A DNA stretch of 64,000 nucleotides from Protula sp. h YS-2021 (lineage: Eukaryota > Annelida > Polychaeta > Sabellida > Serpulidae): NCBI GenBank assembly GCA_949752745.1, contig OX457026.1:38482723-38546722 (forward strand), given 5' to 3'. Below the pieces are notes generated by a model. It was not told the origin of the DNA and ran no database searches. It was given only the letters and a program-made list of their open reading frames with translations. Position numbers and translations under genes: made by a program. The first letter of the stretch is position 1; every line of letters begins with the position of its first letter. Below, piece by piece: positions 34,253-48,600 of the stretch.

Positions 34253-35958
34253 ATACACGTGGAGCCACAAAAATACGATTCTTAACTTTAAAAATACAGA
34301 ACTCTTTAAAATATTTTTGTTCAAAGTCATGTTACATCAAAATCCTTCCCAATACAGCTTTTGGGATGTTTTAATCGGTGGCCATTTCGCATAAACGACG
34401 TTTTTGCCATAACCGGGTTTTTGTCAAGTGGAATAAATTAATAATTGAAAACTCGAGTTGACGAAACATTAAAATGTTTACTGGGATGTATAAACAAAAA
34501 TAAACAAACATTACTGTGATCCTAATTCATTTTAATCTTGCAGCAAACGAATGTATTATTTTTCGGGTGATTTTTATTTCTTAGCGAGTTAAGGAAAGTC
34601 AACATTGCATTTATATCGTGAAAACAATTTTATAGCAAGTGTGGAGGTAACCATCCCCCGGAACGTAGGAAATAAGCATTGCTGCCAAGATATTTGCTGA
34701 TCAGCCTTACTGCAAGATACAGTAAAGAGCACATGTGCAATATTTGCCCACTCTTTCGTCGGTAGTGGAGAGATCAATAGCTTGTACCGTCAGTTACACC
34801 ACAGCGTATGTCTGCTTTAGAATAGGCTTCAAGGCAAATTTTTGTGTGTGTCATTTTGTGCATATAAAATGTGAATTGAATTATTATAAACATTTGCGTG
34901 GACCAACTAGACATACTACAGCATGTCTCTGCCAAATTTGGTTGTATTAGCCCTAACAGCCTCAGAAGAGTTTTCCTGAATCGTACGAATTCATAAAACT
35001 AGGGAATTGAAATTCCCCATGTGTTATAAATAAAGAACAAAAGACAGACAGCTGACAAACCAAATAGTCTTAATCTTCAGCCACTTGCAATGTGAATACA
35101 AATGTTTAATTGCCACATTCGAAGTAACTAAACCTAACAATAAGTGTAATTATATCAGTATAAAAGGCAGCATTGTGAACTAACACAGCGTATGCTTTAT
35201 ATACAAATTTTAATGGGAAAAGTTCAATGTTCGTTTTTGCATAAACACACGCGAATTTAAGATATAATTTAGGAGTGCCACCTCGAGTAGCAACATTATA
35301 TCTCTACCAAATTTGTTCGTCCTTGCTCTGATCCCTACAGATTGATCAATGTGATAAGATTATGGAAGAAAAAAAACGTTATGGCATCGTACGAATTTAA
35401 TCAACTATAAGTATTGAAAATCGTTTAATAAAGTTTAATAAAAACAAGAAGTGTAACACTTTACACTGGCGCCGTTAAACTAAGACTGGTAGCGTCAAGT
35501 GCAGGTAAAATGAGAGCTACGTTTAATTATTCTTTTAACCTTGACATCCCATGCAGGGTCTGTATTGATCATTGATCCATGTTCCATACACTCGCAGTAA
35601 TACATTGATTGCCTTATAAAGAACTTATATTGCTGGTGGTATTAATGCCAACATAACAACAATGACAGCATATTTTAGCCACATGGATAAAATGCATACT
35701 GCTGTCTAATATCTCTTTTGAGATAAAATAAACAATTCCTCGTCATGAATTCCAGTCACTCATTATTGAAAGTCATTGTTACTCTACATATAGTGTATAA
35801 AATAGCAACTACTATGAACGGATGTAGACACAAAATATCTGAAAGACATTAATAAATGGACAGCTGACTGATAATTCAAACTTTTTTACCAATGCCAACT
35901 TCACATGGGGACTTGGAAGTTGTTTATTTTAACTTTATGATGGTGCAGAACACTGAAA
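34253..35958. other. Upstream flank of the NWD gene; no gene recognised
   Basis: AT-rich flank. Segments at about 34910-35000 and 35270-35400 share CTGCCAAATTTG/CTACCAAATTTG and ATCGTACGAATT words, suggesting a dispersed repeat. No convincing TATA box or other promoter element can be assigned. Confidence 0.4.
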
Positions 35959-38900
35959 ATGTATAAAACTTACAAAAGGAACATCGACTTACATAAGGAA
36001 CGACCAGAGACTGGAGCAGTACGAACACCACAAAATGGTGACAGCGGGGATCCATATATGTAAGTTGTTTTGCATATTTATGTGTAATAACATTGCATGC
36101 TGTGAAATATTAATCAAGTATCAATTCATTTTTGCAATTACACACATACGAATTGTTAATCGCTACTATCTTGAAAGCATGAGTTTCAAAAATAACATTA
36201 TGCTTAATTTTAAATTGCTGCATTTAACACCTTTAATCATGAGCGTATATTTTTGTATCAATTACTGGCTATCATTTTGAATGAGTTAATAAATATTGTA
36301 GGGCTGATTTATCAAAACTGCTTTTAAGTGGAGATTTAGATGTCAATATTCCTGTAAACTCTAAGGTGGTGCGAATATTCACCAGCAGTACATTTACAGG
36401 TAAAAGATTATTAAAACTAGACTGAATTTGCTACCAAGTAGCGAGATTTACACTTGGGAAAATTATTATTATTAGGCTTAAAAGTATGCGAATTTGTGAA
36501 TATATGGATACGTCTATGGAGCTTGCTTAAAACGTGAGTGCATCGCAAACGTAACTTCCTGCCCCTGTATTCACAAACGTTAAATGTGCAGTTAACTGTT
36601 CACTGTACAAGGGAAATGGGCTGGTTTAGCTAAAATGTGCAAACAATAGTCTATAAGAATATGTTTTAGCATAAAAGTAACATTTATTAATTAACTTTCA
36701 AAAGTTGCGTTAGCTACAGCAGCAGTAAACCGAGTTTGTTATTTGTATAGTTAAATTTTGTGAATGCCAACGCTCGCTGAAGCTTCAACCATATTAATTT
36801 AACTACATAACTTAATTTTGATTAAAGTATGATAGTATAAACATTTTATATTCATTCAAGACACGTTCAGTAGAGAGAGACAGATAATTTAAATTGCCAT
36901 GCATTGTTTTGGCTGAGTGACTGTATCAGGAGTGACTAGTTTGTCACTACGATATTAAGTACTGTGGTATAACATCAAAGCAGCGTACTCCTGTTGCTTT
37001 GGGGTTATACTAGAGCTTTGTGGTTCTATGTACTGGGCGTACTGGGGAGCTAGAACATTTTAAATTTACATTTATCTTTCAAATTTATTGTTCAAAGCCT
37101 TCTCTACACACCCAAAAAGAAACCGCGCATTAAACAGTCCGTAAATTGACAAATTTAAATATGACGTCATTGTGATGTCATAGGTGAGAAGTTGATGCTG
37201 CAACCTTATTCGAGAAATTCCACGTTAAGAATTTTTCGACACTATATATGTATCAAGTTTCCAATTCCTAGCGTGGAAACTAAAAGATGAGTAGAAAAAC
37301 AGAATAAAAACACAAAGAAAAAAGCCATGGGAGGGGGAAGAGAGTTTCCGCAATGGCTGGTAATTCAATAACTCCTTTGGTAATGCGCCCGCAGTGTAAA
37401 GTGTGCTTTTACAACATCAAAGGTCATGTCACATGATGTAAATGTCACAAAATATGTACATCAATAACTTCATGAAAATTGCATTCTCGCCTTTACAGCA
37501 ATTCATTATTATTAGAGCAATTCCCAGGAAATCTAGCACTGATTTACATCACGAATTTTCGTGTTAACCGACAGATATTTCATCAGCCCAAGCAAATCAA
37601 CAATGCAGTTTTAAGGGGGCACTCCTACCTACCGTTAGAATATATTCTGCATACACATACTAAATGTGCAACTGGATCTTGAACAAGGACAGCCATATTA
37701 TATGTTATTGAAATTTGGAAACTTCTAAAAATTCTATATGGATGCGCAAGTTGTACGTGGGAAAATCCAACTTTGTGGTCAATACATTTTAGATACGAGA
37801 AATGAAAGGAACGCTCTAATGGAGAACGTGTATCCAAAACTAAAGCAGATTTGCAAAGAGCTTGGATACGAATTTCAGGTGTGCTTTATTTATTGTACAA
37901 TTGAATCCTTAGAATTTGTTTCTTATAATTCCACTACTAAATCATTTTCTTAATCACCCTGGCAAAATCCTGCAACTATGTAAAATATTACAATGCTTGA
38001 AAGTTCAAGTTACGGACAAGAGTTTCATAAATGTGGTAAACATTACTTTTCTTGCAATCTACAACCATGAACAAGGCTTGATATTTACAAAAACAATTTT
38101 GCAGGTTGTAGATATGAGATGGGGAGTTCGCGATGAAGCAACAAATGACCATACGACAACTGACCTGTGCCTAAAGGAAATACACGCATGCCGAAAACTT
38201 TCCACTGGTCCAAACTTTGTGGTAAATTCTTTACAACTTAAAACATTCTTAAAACTCAAAATTAAGAAACTTTTTATGCCGCTTCAAAATGATCTGCATA
38301 AGTTTATTTGTTAGAAAAATAACTGAGTTGGCAAAAAGTCTAGATGTAAAATTTGATGATAAATAAAATTGACTATGTTGTAATAGATTGTATACTTTAC
38401 TATCATAACTTGTCTGAGATTTCCAGAACTGAGATCGAAAAGTTAGCCTAAATGTTTCTATATAAATAACCCCACGTCACACGCAAATTAATTGTGGAAC
38501 TAAAATGTTGATTAGTGAAAGGTGTTTTCTCTACATAGAGGTGTTGCCTCGCTTTTATTGAGTGCAATAATGGTTAGACAGAACCTCTAAAGGGCTGATA
38601 TCTACGGCTGTTGTGTTTGTATTAGTTGGCTTAGGTCTGTCAGTTGTTCAAGAAAGATATCAAGTAAATAAGTGCTAGGGAATAGAACATAAGGCTTTGG
38701 CTTTTGATAGAACCAAAATCCTCGTATTTGAATTCAACAGTATAGGAGCTGGTGATGTAGCAGTGTGTTATTTAACGATTCATCCAGATTTTTAATTTAC
38801 AGAGGTTATAGTTGACAGAGGATTTGAAAGCTTCTTAATGTCGGAAAACTCATATAGCCAATACTTTGATATTAAGCCGATGCATTTGAAGTGCAAAGAA

Positions 38901-39674
38901 ACGACATATCTTTATTGTAAAGGACTTACTGCTATTCCATGGCCAGTGTTTTGTCAGACTACACTGACATCGTACATCTGGTTGCATAAAGTAACTGTAA
39001 CTTTGAGACGTTTTATGTGTAATTAGAAACAGCACAATGTTTGTGATCATGTATGCTACTCACTTTGAGAAGACATGGGCCATGAAATCTCTAGGTTGTT
39101 TTTTGTCATTTTGTATTTTTGTTTTTATTTTTATTTATTTGGTTCATGGTTAGACAGTAACTTCGAAAAGGGGATAAAATACACCACTACATTTAAATTG
39201 GCGATCGGTGTAAATCTGAATGATTTACTAATCCAAAACGATACAGCTCATTTATGACATACACTATAACATTGTTGGTTTTCAGACATTTCTCTCTCAC
39301 AAGTATGGATATAGGCCATTACAAAAGGTCATTGCCGCGGATGAATTCAGCCAAATAGTTCCCGATCTCACAAAAGCCGAGGCATTATTGATTAACAGGT
39401 TATTTTTATGAAAATTTATTTAGCGAACATGATTTATTATCGCATTTGAAAGTATGGCATTCGAATAATCTAGATTCAACAAATATGACATTTTTGGAAA
39501 ACAATCATTTCACGCATGCTTTATGTAAATACATGAACTGAAAAAGAAATAAAGAGGTTTTTCGTTGCTAGATGGTATAAATATGATAACAACATGATAC
39601 CAGCAGCATATGTGCTCCAGCCCATATCGAGAAATATACCCCACTTTTTGGCTTCCGACAGAGAAAGGCATAAG
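35959..39674 (+). CDS. NWD gene exons 1-6: N-terminal DUF4062-like region
   Basis: Residues 1-66 come from exons 1-2 and end in KVVRIFTSSTFT, completed by DTRNERNALM in exon 3. This is the VxxFxSSTFxDTxxER signature of DUF4062-type N-termini found in NWD1/2 and related STAND proteins. Exon 4 gives VVDMRWGVRDEATNDH (from residue 96) with LCLKEIHACRKLSTGPNF. Exon 5 gives TFLSHKYGYRPLQKVI. Exon 6 gives WYKYDNNMIPAAYVLQPISR. Exon 1 (MYKTYKRNIDLHKERPET...) has no recognisable domain. Its last two bases plus the first base of exon 2 form a methionine codon, so an alternative start there cannot be excluded. Confidence 0.88.
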
Positions 39675-42600
39675 GTATGTATTACCACATTTTTGCATTG
39701 AAAGTAACATCTGTAAACAAAACGGTGAGTTTAAAAAGTAATACAAACCTCACCAATTATAACGTCATAGATTTTATAAGAAATATCATAATTCAAAACC
39801 AGTGCCGATTCTGAAGTAACCAGCTAAATATATATGTTGTTTTTTCTTGTCTTTTTTACATTCAAATACATCAAGTAAAATTCAGTAGCCAGTCGTATTT
39901 TCCGACTTTAATTCAGAAGATTCTCACAAGTTTCCGGAAAATAATTTAACCAAACAAACTGATGACTGGTGTCCATGCAACCAAAACTTCAGATGCAGTT
40001 TACAAAGTGATTTAGAGTGGTTAAAACACTTGGCAATGCCCCATGTTTTATTGTTTACCTTCTTGGTAAATAAATAAATGGCTATTGCACTTTAAATGTG
40101 CGGTTTATTTGCTTCTACTTTTATTGCATCGGTGTATTTAAGGCAGCGTCCAAGCAATGGTCTGAAGAGAGTACACAATTAATGAAAATCATCATGAATG
40201 CTGCGAGTACTCGCTTTTCTGCCGATATTGCACATAGATATCGTATGTCTGGTTAGTGTTAATGAGACCCGCATCTGCTTTCAAATAGCAAGATTACAGA
40301 GCTTTTTAAACAAAGGTCTGTTATCCTATTTAACGAGAATATGTTTGAAGTCTTCAACTAATTTTCGTATCATACTTATCATAGAGAAAGCATAAGCACA
40401 GTATATGCTGTTGTTTGCAGAAAGATTTAAAATTTATTCAACATATTGAAAGATTCAATTTACTTTTTATTACTGATGTATTCCTGGTTTTAGTGACAGA
40501 AAGAGAAATTACTGAAGGAATGCTTGATGCTAGTCAGAACAGCTCACAGTGCTTTTGGTTTCACAGAATTATCTCTGATATCGACCAACAAAACATAACG
40601 ACAGCAAATAGAGGAATAATTTCAAAATATAAAGGTGGCGTTGTGTTCCATTGTTCAAAATTGTATTTGATTGAATATCTAATGGTTAGAATTATTTCAA
40701 AGAAAGAATGTCTGAATCATCAAAATAATTTTTTAACTAACAATGAATGACATTACAACTGCGTTAACTAAGCATTTTCTACTGAAAGATATCAGTGATG
40801 AAAATCAAACTCAAAAGTGCATAGAGAAACATATGGAAGACCTGAAGCGACGTAAAATACCACCTGTTCTGCCTTCAAAGAATATAAGAGAATACACTAT
40901 TGGCTGGACTGATAATGGTAAGCAACAATTAGTTGATGAAGACGATTTATGAAATTACTGCAGATAAATGAGTAAATTTAGCAACCATTATATATTATAC
41001 AGTTTAACAAATTCAGAAATACTGAATTGAATATAAAGTGTTTATTTTTAATTAAACAGTTCGAGAAAATAGAAATACAAAAATGATTGCAACAATAAAA
41101 TTGACCTAAATGGGTTGAGCATTATAAATAATCCTGCTTGTGTTTTAAAGACAATCTACTGCTTTATTCTACTTTACCATCAGGCAAACGCCTCAAAAAC
41201 TATAAAGAACATAAACACTGAAAGGAGGCATTCCATATTTTTTATTTGATTCTATTAAAAGTGAAGAAATGTAATGCCCCGGCATTAATGCTTCATATAT
41301 TAATTGTACCGAATGAGCCGACAAAAAAGGTGAAGACCACTTCATTCTAATGTCTGTTTTAACAGAAGACATCACTGCTATAAACTGTACAGAAAATAGA
41401 CATGACATTAGCCTTGAGTTCTTTTCATATACTCATCCCACATACATTCAAAGACTTCGCATTCAATTAAGATACCCATGCAACAATAGGAAGGACAAAG
41501 ATTAACCAATCAAAGTCTTTTTTTGCTTATTCTAGGCGTTGATCCTATAAACTGTGAAGAACACCAACACTACATTCGCAAGTTTTGCACTGATTTTGAA
41601 AGTATTCTGAAAGAGAGAATTATTTCAGGTATGACTTAATATTTGTTGTTGTATCAGTATGGTACTGATTTTAGCAAGTTTTTTCAACATTTTGAGTAGA
41701 TTCTCTGGCAAGACAAGTTAAAAGAGAAGTGAAAAAGATCGAGTAAATGATTCGAAAAACTGATGGCATTTATGCAGCATGCGCTAAGGTTATCCTATCA
41801 AAATGTAAGTACTCTAAATTTCTATTAGCAGCAGGTATGCATTATAAGGTAATTTAATATGGGACAGTTATGATCATTTGAAAGACAGTATGTTCGGCAT
41901 ATTTGTCTCTGCTAATAACAACGTGTCTGTTTTAGCCATACAAGCTGCCGCCAGCACTGAGTTGTCAGCGCTACACGTAGAAGTGCTACAGCACACTCGG
42001 TTTTGTAAGGAAAGATGCTCTAGCTTTTATGGCAGATCAAACGAATTACAGGTTGCGAATTTTGATGTTTGTAAACAACAAGTGCTTCTTATAAGATAAA
42101 CACATAAAAATTAATATTTTTATAATGCTAAATTTTGATGTTACTGATATTCAAGTGATATTCAATCCAGAAAAGAGACTTATTTACTGTTTTAATAAAC
42201 AGGAAGCCAAGTCACAAATACTTGCAAATGTGAACACTCCTTATGTTGTGCATGGGGGATCAGGATCCGGAAAAACATCATTAATGGCCGAAATTGCACA
42301 CAGACTTAAAATCTGGATAAAAAAAGAAATCGTTCTGATACTCAGGTAACTTATGTTATAAAAACAATAACTTCTGATGTAAAATAGCCATTATTGTATT
42401 GAGAAAGAACAAATCAGAACAGGAGAGCTGCAAAGGTTGCTGAACAGAAACCAATTTCCATTCCTCATGCACACTGGTAAATACTTAAGCATCAAACTCC
42501 TTTTTATAATCATGTAGTGAAAATAAAAGGCTATATGTACTGGCTTTTATTTTAGGTTTATAGGTACAACACCATCAAGTTCAACACTGCGATTATTGCT

Positions 42601-45600
42601 TCAAAGTGTTACAAGGCAAATCAAAACTGCATATCACATTGCAAGTTCAGAGACTAATACTGATGATACGGTAAGAACAATTAACTAAAATTTCTGATGC
42701 TTATAAAAAGTAAGTGCTATATTCTTCAGTTGGATTAAAAGCTATGGCTTTTTGCATTTTAGGACATTGAGACTGCAGCAGAGCAGTTTCATGAGGTTTT
42801 GAAGCAGGTCTCCATGCTGCCTTCTAGCGAAGTCTGCCCGCTGTTTTTACTGTTTGATTCCTTGGATCAGCTTAGCAACGAAGACAATCCACAGGGTTAG
42901 TTTTGATATTTGTTTTAAATGGTAAAATATGAAACATCTCTGATGCTAAGTGTTACGTTGAAAATAAAAAAATAAAGACCTCTTATACCTCAAGCAAGTT
43001 ATGTAAATGGATTCGTTATTCCTATTTCAGCTCTCAAATGGTTTCCAAAGCAGCTGCCAAACAATGTTTATCTGGTACTATCAAGCTTACATGACACAGA
43101 TCATTACGACTACGGATATATTCCAAAGCTTTTCTCCATGCTTGGAAAAGGCAACGAAAGGCGTTTTCTCAAAGTCCTTGGATTTCCAGAAGAAGACGCA
43201 AAAAATGCGATTACTAGGTTAGTGCAAAAAGACGACATTTCCTCTTTGCAGCAGTGACTGACATCCGCTCAGTTAGTGCAGTTACGTATTGGGATACCAG
43301 CAAAGCCATGCTTTACCTCTGTTATTTAACTTCTACTGATGAATTTGAATTTGAAGAGGAAAAAATGTTGTAATAAAGTGAGATAGAAACACTTTAGACA
43401 CGCTGCAATGTACCTAAGGATAATTTTGGACAAAAAGCGAATATTTTTACACTTAAAATCTAACATTAAAAATCAATTTAAAAAAATCAATAATATACAT
43501 TTTCTTTTAACACTCCACAAAATATTACGCTGTCTGCTGTTATTAATATTTTGCATTTTTATCAAATATAATGAACAAGTGGCTTCCTTTTCAAAATTTA
43601 GCATTAGTTTTCATATATTAGAATGGTCACTATGGTTACTGAAATGCGAAACCTAACCACAATTTGTAGGATATTTCATTTAAGTTATACCAATTAGAAT
43701 GAGGAACCGGTCGTGCAGTAATATTTATGATTAATGTCCAGATAAAATTATCAGGAACTAACATGTCTTTCAGCTGGTTTCTAAAAGTAAATCGACAGGT
43801 TACAAGTGAACAGCAAGAACTTCTGATGAAAACTTACGCCAAATGCAGATTACCTCTTTTTCTTCAACTCTGTTTTGAGGAAGCGTGCAAGTGGTCTTCA
43901 TACACAAGGGTAAGCAAATGCCAATTACTTATCTTACTCTTTATGCGTCTAAATATTACATGCGAATACAAATGAATTTTATGTCCTTCCTGTATGAAGT
44001 GCGATTGTTCTTTGGATTAAAAGAATGCAAGTAAATGTTGCCACATATTTTAGATATCATTTACAGTACATTTATGATTTATAAGATAATCCAGTGCGCA
44101 TGATTATATAAGTACCTTACCACATTTTTTTACAATTTCGACAGTATAAATGAAATACAAACTTGCACAAAACTTTTAAATGTATGCATTTGGGATATGC
44201 AAAGACCCTTGCTGTAATCAGACAAATTCATATAGATTAGTGTATTTTTGGTGTTGCTTTGTAAAGATGGAGGATATAACATTAGTTGCTACAGTTCATG
44301 GAGCTATAAATGCCGTGTTTAACGTAATGGAAAGAAGGCATGGAAATTTACTGGTGTCGAGAACATTTGCTTACATTACTGCCAGTACGTTATAAAATTA
44401 CAGCTTTAATTTTGACGTTTTATAATTACGCATACAATCTAATAGATATCATATAAAAGCTGATATTAAGCTAATATTTCTAGTAATGTTTTACTATGCA
44501 GTGGTATTTTATTAGCTTTATTAGCTGGAACCAAGTTAAATTAGAGTTACTTTATCTTTTTAATGAGCCTTTATATGTGTGAAATTTAATTTTCCTTGCA
44601 TAATATTTTTCAAACTCCTCTAGCGTCTGGTAAAGAAAACATAGTCTGTATATTTATTTATAGTATACCAAATACTATGATTAATATATTTAACAAGTTA
44701 AAATGTTAATTATTATTGATGTATTGAGTAGGATTAGAAATTGTAATTAACATTTTATGCTTAAAACTGGGTTGATTACATAGTAATAGAGAAGAGATTA
44801 AACTGTGGACCAGGACACCAGTTATTTTAGCAACTAACTAAGCTCTTTCTAATAACATATAGTTCACGTTTCTTTTGGTATTTTGACGAGCATAATATCA
44901 GGTCCAATTTTAAAAGTCAACTTACGACAGCCAAAGTGCATAGCGGTAATTCTGTATATGCATAAAAGTAATGCTTAATTGCGTATTGGCATTAATTACG
45001 TTGCAAAAAATCAAACAAACAACAGTCCAAAATGAAATTGTTAATGTTTTTGTATATTTGACACATTCAGATTCAAAGTTTTGAAAATGCCAGTCATTTC
45101 CTGTACTAAGTTGCTTGTCTGGTAGAATACGTACTCTTTACCATTCAGGTAAAAATGGATTATCAGAAACGGAGCTTGAAGACATCCTATCATGTGACGA
45201 CGACGTTTTGAATGACGTGTATCAATACTGGACGCCGCCGATCCGAAGACTACCTCCACTCTTACTAGTTAGATTAAAGAATGACGTAACACAATACCTT
45301 GGTATGAAAATTTCTTCGAATTATTCATTAACAGTAAAGGCATCTCATAGTGTGTTAAACAATCAATTTGTTTGGACAAAAGCCAATTTCTCATTAAATA
45401 GGTTGTGTTTAAGTCACGATAACATTGAGTAAAACCACATTTTTAAATACTCATTACATATATTTTTGTAAAAAAAAGTGCATAGCATATATAAAGCACT
45501 AAAGTTCCAAATCAAACTGTCACAGCTGAAAGGGAATCTGGAGGAATTACAATAATATACTGGTATCACAGACAATTTATTGAAACATCAAGAAGACGCT

Positions 45601-48600
45601 ATCTGGAAGGTGAAAATATTACTAGTGAGCAAAGACAACAGATCCATAAAAACATTGCAGAATATTTTCTCGGAAAATGGGCCAATAGTAAGTTCCATAT
45701 TAATTATAGCACTGAATAACTTTCAAATAACATACGTAATATAGTGTAAGTTAATGTTGTTGCAAATTTAGGTTGCAGGTATGCTGTTTACTTTTTTTTG
45801 CTATTTTGGCTTGTCACATAACACGAGGAGAATGAATAAGTGTTGTTTTCCGAATGTGCAATTAACAGTAAAAAAAATTTTTCCATGAACATTAGGGTAA
45901 GCTAAACTATTGACTGAGTATATTATAACAAGACCATTTTGGGGTTTGTGACATGAATTTTAAATAGCATCAATGCGTTATGAAGTTGTATAAACTATTT
46001 CCTCAGCAAACAAATTTACAATATTCACAAGATACGATATAATTACTTCCTTTTGATTATAAATTAATACTGAAATAATATATCTTTATCACACACTCTC
46101 ACCAAAAATATTAATATTGATTAATCACACAAACCATGACCAGTAAGTAGAGCAGTTACTCCACATTTTTTGTATTTCATATTATTTGAAGATGAGATGA
46201 AGCCTTTCCAGAACAAAAATGGTACAACAGATTCAAAGTGCAGATTTGTGTCTGCCCAACCGACTGTAATCAAAGACAGCCCACTGAAAGCAGTTATCTA
46301 CAACATTAGAAAATTAGAGGAGCTGCCAATACAGCTAGTATTAGCAGATATGTTTTCAGCATTTGACAAAACAGTGATGCTGAATCTGGAATGGCACTTG
46401 GCAAAGATGAAAGCTTTCTCTTACAGGTATCGTGTCTGCGCTTGAAAACAAGATAAATGAATTAGTTTAGGAAGTCAATATTTAGGCCATTAGCTCAAAA
46501 GTTACTGCCATATATATGCTTTGAAAAACTTTATTGGTTTAAAGTTTTGCCCGTTGTTTTATACCAGTTTGACATTGGTATATGTTTTCTTCAATAAGAC
46601 ATCATTCTGTATTTCAATGTTTTAGTATGTAAACAACAACCAAAATAAATTAAATAAAATGATTTGATATATATTAGATATAATATAAGAAAGGACAATA
46701 CATATCATACTTTTAAATTTATATCAAGTATGGAATGAATTACCGCAGTTTAATGATTGCAGATTTTTTGCCACTCTGGTGCCTTCTTGCGTCTAATATT
46801 TATACGCAATTTAAAAAATCAATGAACATATGTGTATTGTTATATGAAAAGAAGAGCTCAACCGATATAATGAGCTAGACATGCCTATATATGTGCAAAT
46901 GTGCAAATCGCTCTCTTTGCCATCTGTATATTCGTTGGCGGATGCCATCTCGAAACAGCAGAAACCGGCATCCGTCGCTAAACACTACGCGACGCCACTA
47001 GGCTAATTGCCATCGATTTCTAAACTGATTGGATCCCAGTCTAGTCGAAAACGTTGTCGCGGTGGTTTAACACTGGTAAGACATGGGATATTATCCACAC
47101 TTGAGTTCTCGGTTTATAACAGTTTGTCAGCCGATGTGTGCTAGGCAAGCGGCAACAGAGTAGCATTAAGTCTGCGCTTTATAAACAGGAATAATTCAAT
47201 ATATTTTATGCCAATTTAGAATATATTATTAGATCTTTCACTTGCATATAATTTTTAATTTGTTTAGATTTTGTTTAATTTGATTCTGCTCTGATTTTTA
47301 TCTTGAAATTTATCCACAGAATAATGTCTTATTGAGAAAATATACACCCTTTTTAAATTAGTATAAAATAATGAGAAGTACCAAGTGCTGATATTTCCTA
47401 TTCAAGTCATAGATTAAGCAAACGATAGAGCATTCCAGACAGCACTGTATAAATGGGTAATGTGTTAACAAAAGACTATTGCCGATATATATATCAAATG
47501 TTTGTGATAAAACAACTGTTAAATGTAGGAAAGTTCCAGCGCAATGTAGCGAGTAAAACACATAATGTAAAATGCTGTTGAATATTCAACGGTTTTAAAG
47601 CAGCAGAAATGACAACAAGTTATTTGTGTAAAATTTTCGCAATCTTCTCATCTTATGATGGAATCTCTGGTTCCATGAATGCCCTGTGGAATAAAAACAA
47701 GTTTTGTTACATTCCGATGAGTCCCAGACACTTGCCAAAGAAGAGATTTTTCATCTCTCCTAAAAAATTCCATGCATGCTTCATGAATGGTGATGTGCAG
47801 ATAAACTTGATTTTTACAATAACATTTTATTACCACTAGGGCTCTGCTAGATGATATACAATTTGCTTTCAAACACATGTCCGGAAAGCATGTCATGGAT
47901 GAGTGGAAAGATATGCGAGATGCACTGCGCCTCTCTGAGGAAGCTCTTTTGTATGACATTGACCTGCTGCCTTCACAAATACTCGCACGAGTAACCAATG
48001 TACGTATCCAACTGTTCAAGCTAGAACAGTTAGAACCGAAATATACTAATGGAGCAATATCTGTGCTATATGCAGGTTCCGATACGAAATTATCACAGCT
48101 ATTATGGATTCACTTTTATCATTTCCGATATCTGATTATATCTTTAGATAGATAATTCTTAATTCCTAGATAATTTTATTTTTAAGAAGCAGTTGCAAGT
48201 AAAAACTAGCACATTTATTTTCTGAAAAACAAAGAGCAAACTAGAGCACAATGAGGCAGGATATACCCTGTAACACATAATGTCATTGGACGTTAGTTAA
48301 TTCAATGAAATTGAAAACGCTACATTGCCTAACAATTTTAGGTCGATTTTAATAATAAGACGCCACACCTCTGCAATAAATATATATACACTGCAAAACG
48401 TTTTTCAGGACGCTAGATCGAATAGTTTCGGAGAACAGGTTTTCATAAAAATATATATATTTTTTTAGAAGTCGTATTTTGACAATTTTAGCCCATTTCA
48501 AAAATAATACAACGTTGCACATCTACAATATATATTTGTTAACAGCATAAAATTTCAGAACGCTGGATTGAATAGTTTGTGAGAACTCTTCTGGACAAAG

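Noticed and set aside
43218..43773. Additional NWD exon between exons 15 and 16
   Set aside because: Exons 15 and 16 already join in phase to give ITRSWFLKVN, and no family-like block lies in between.
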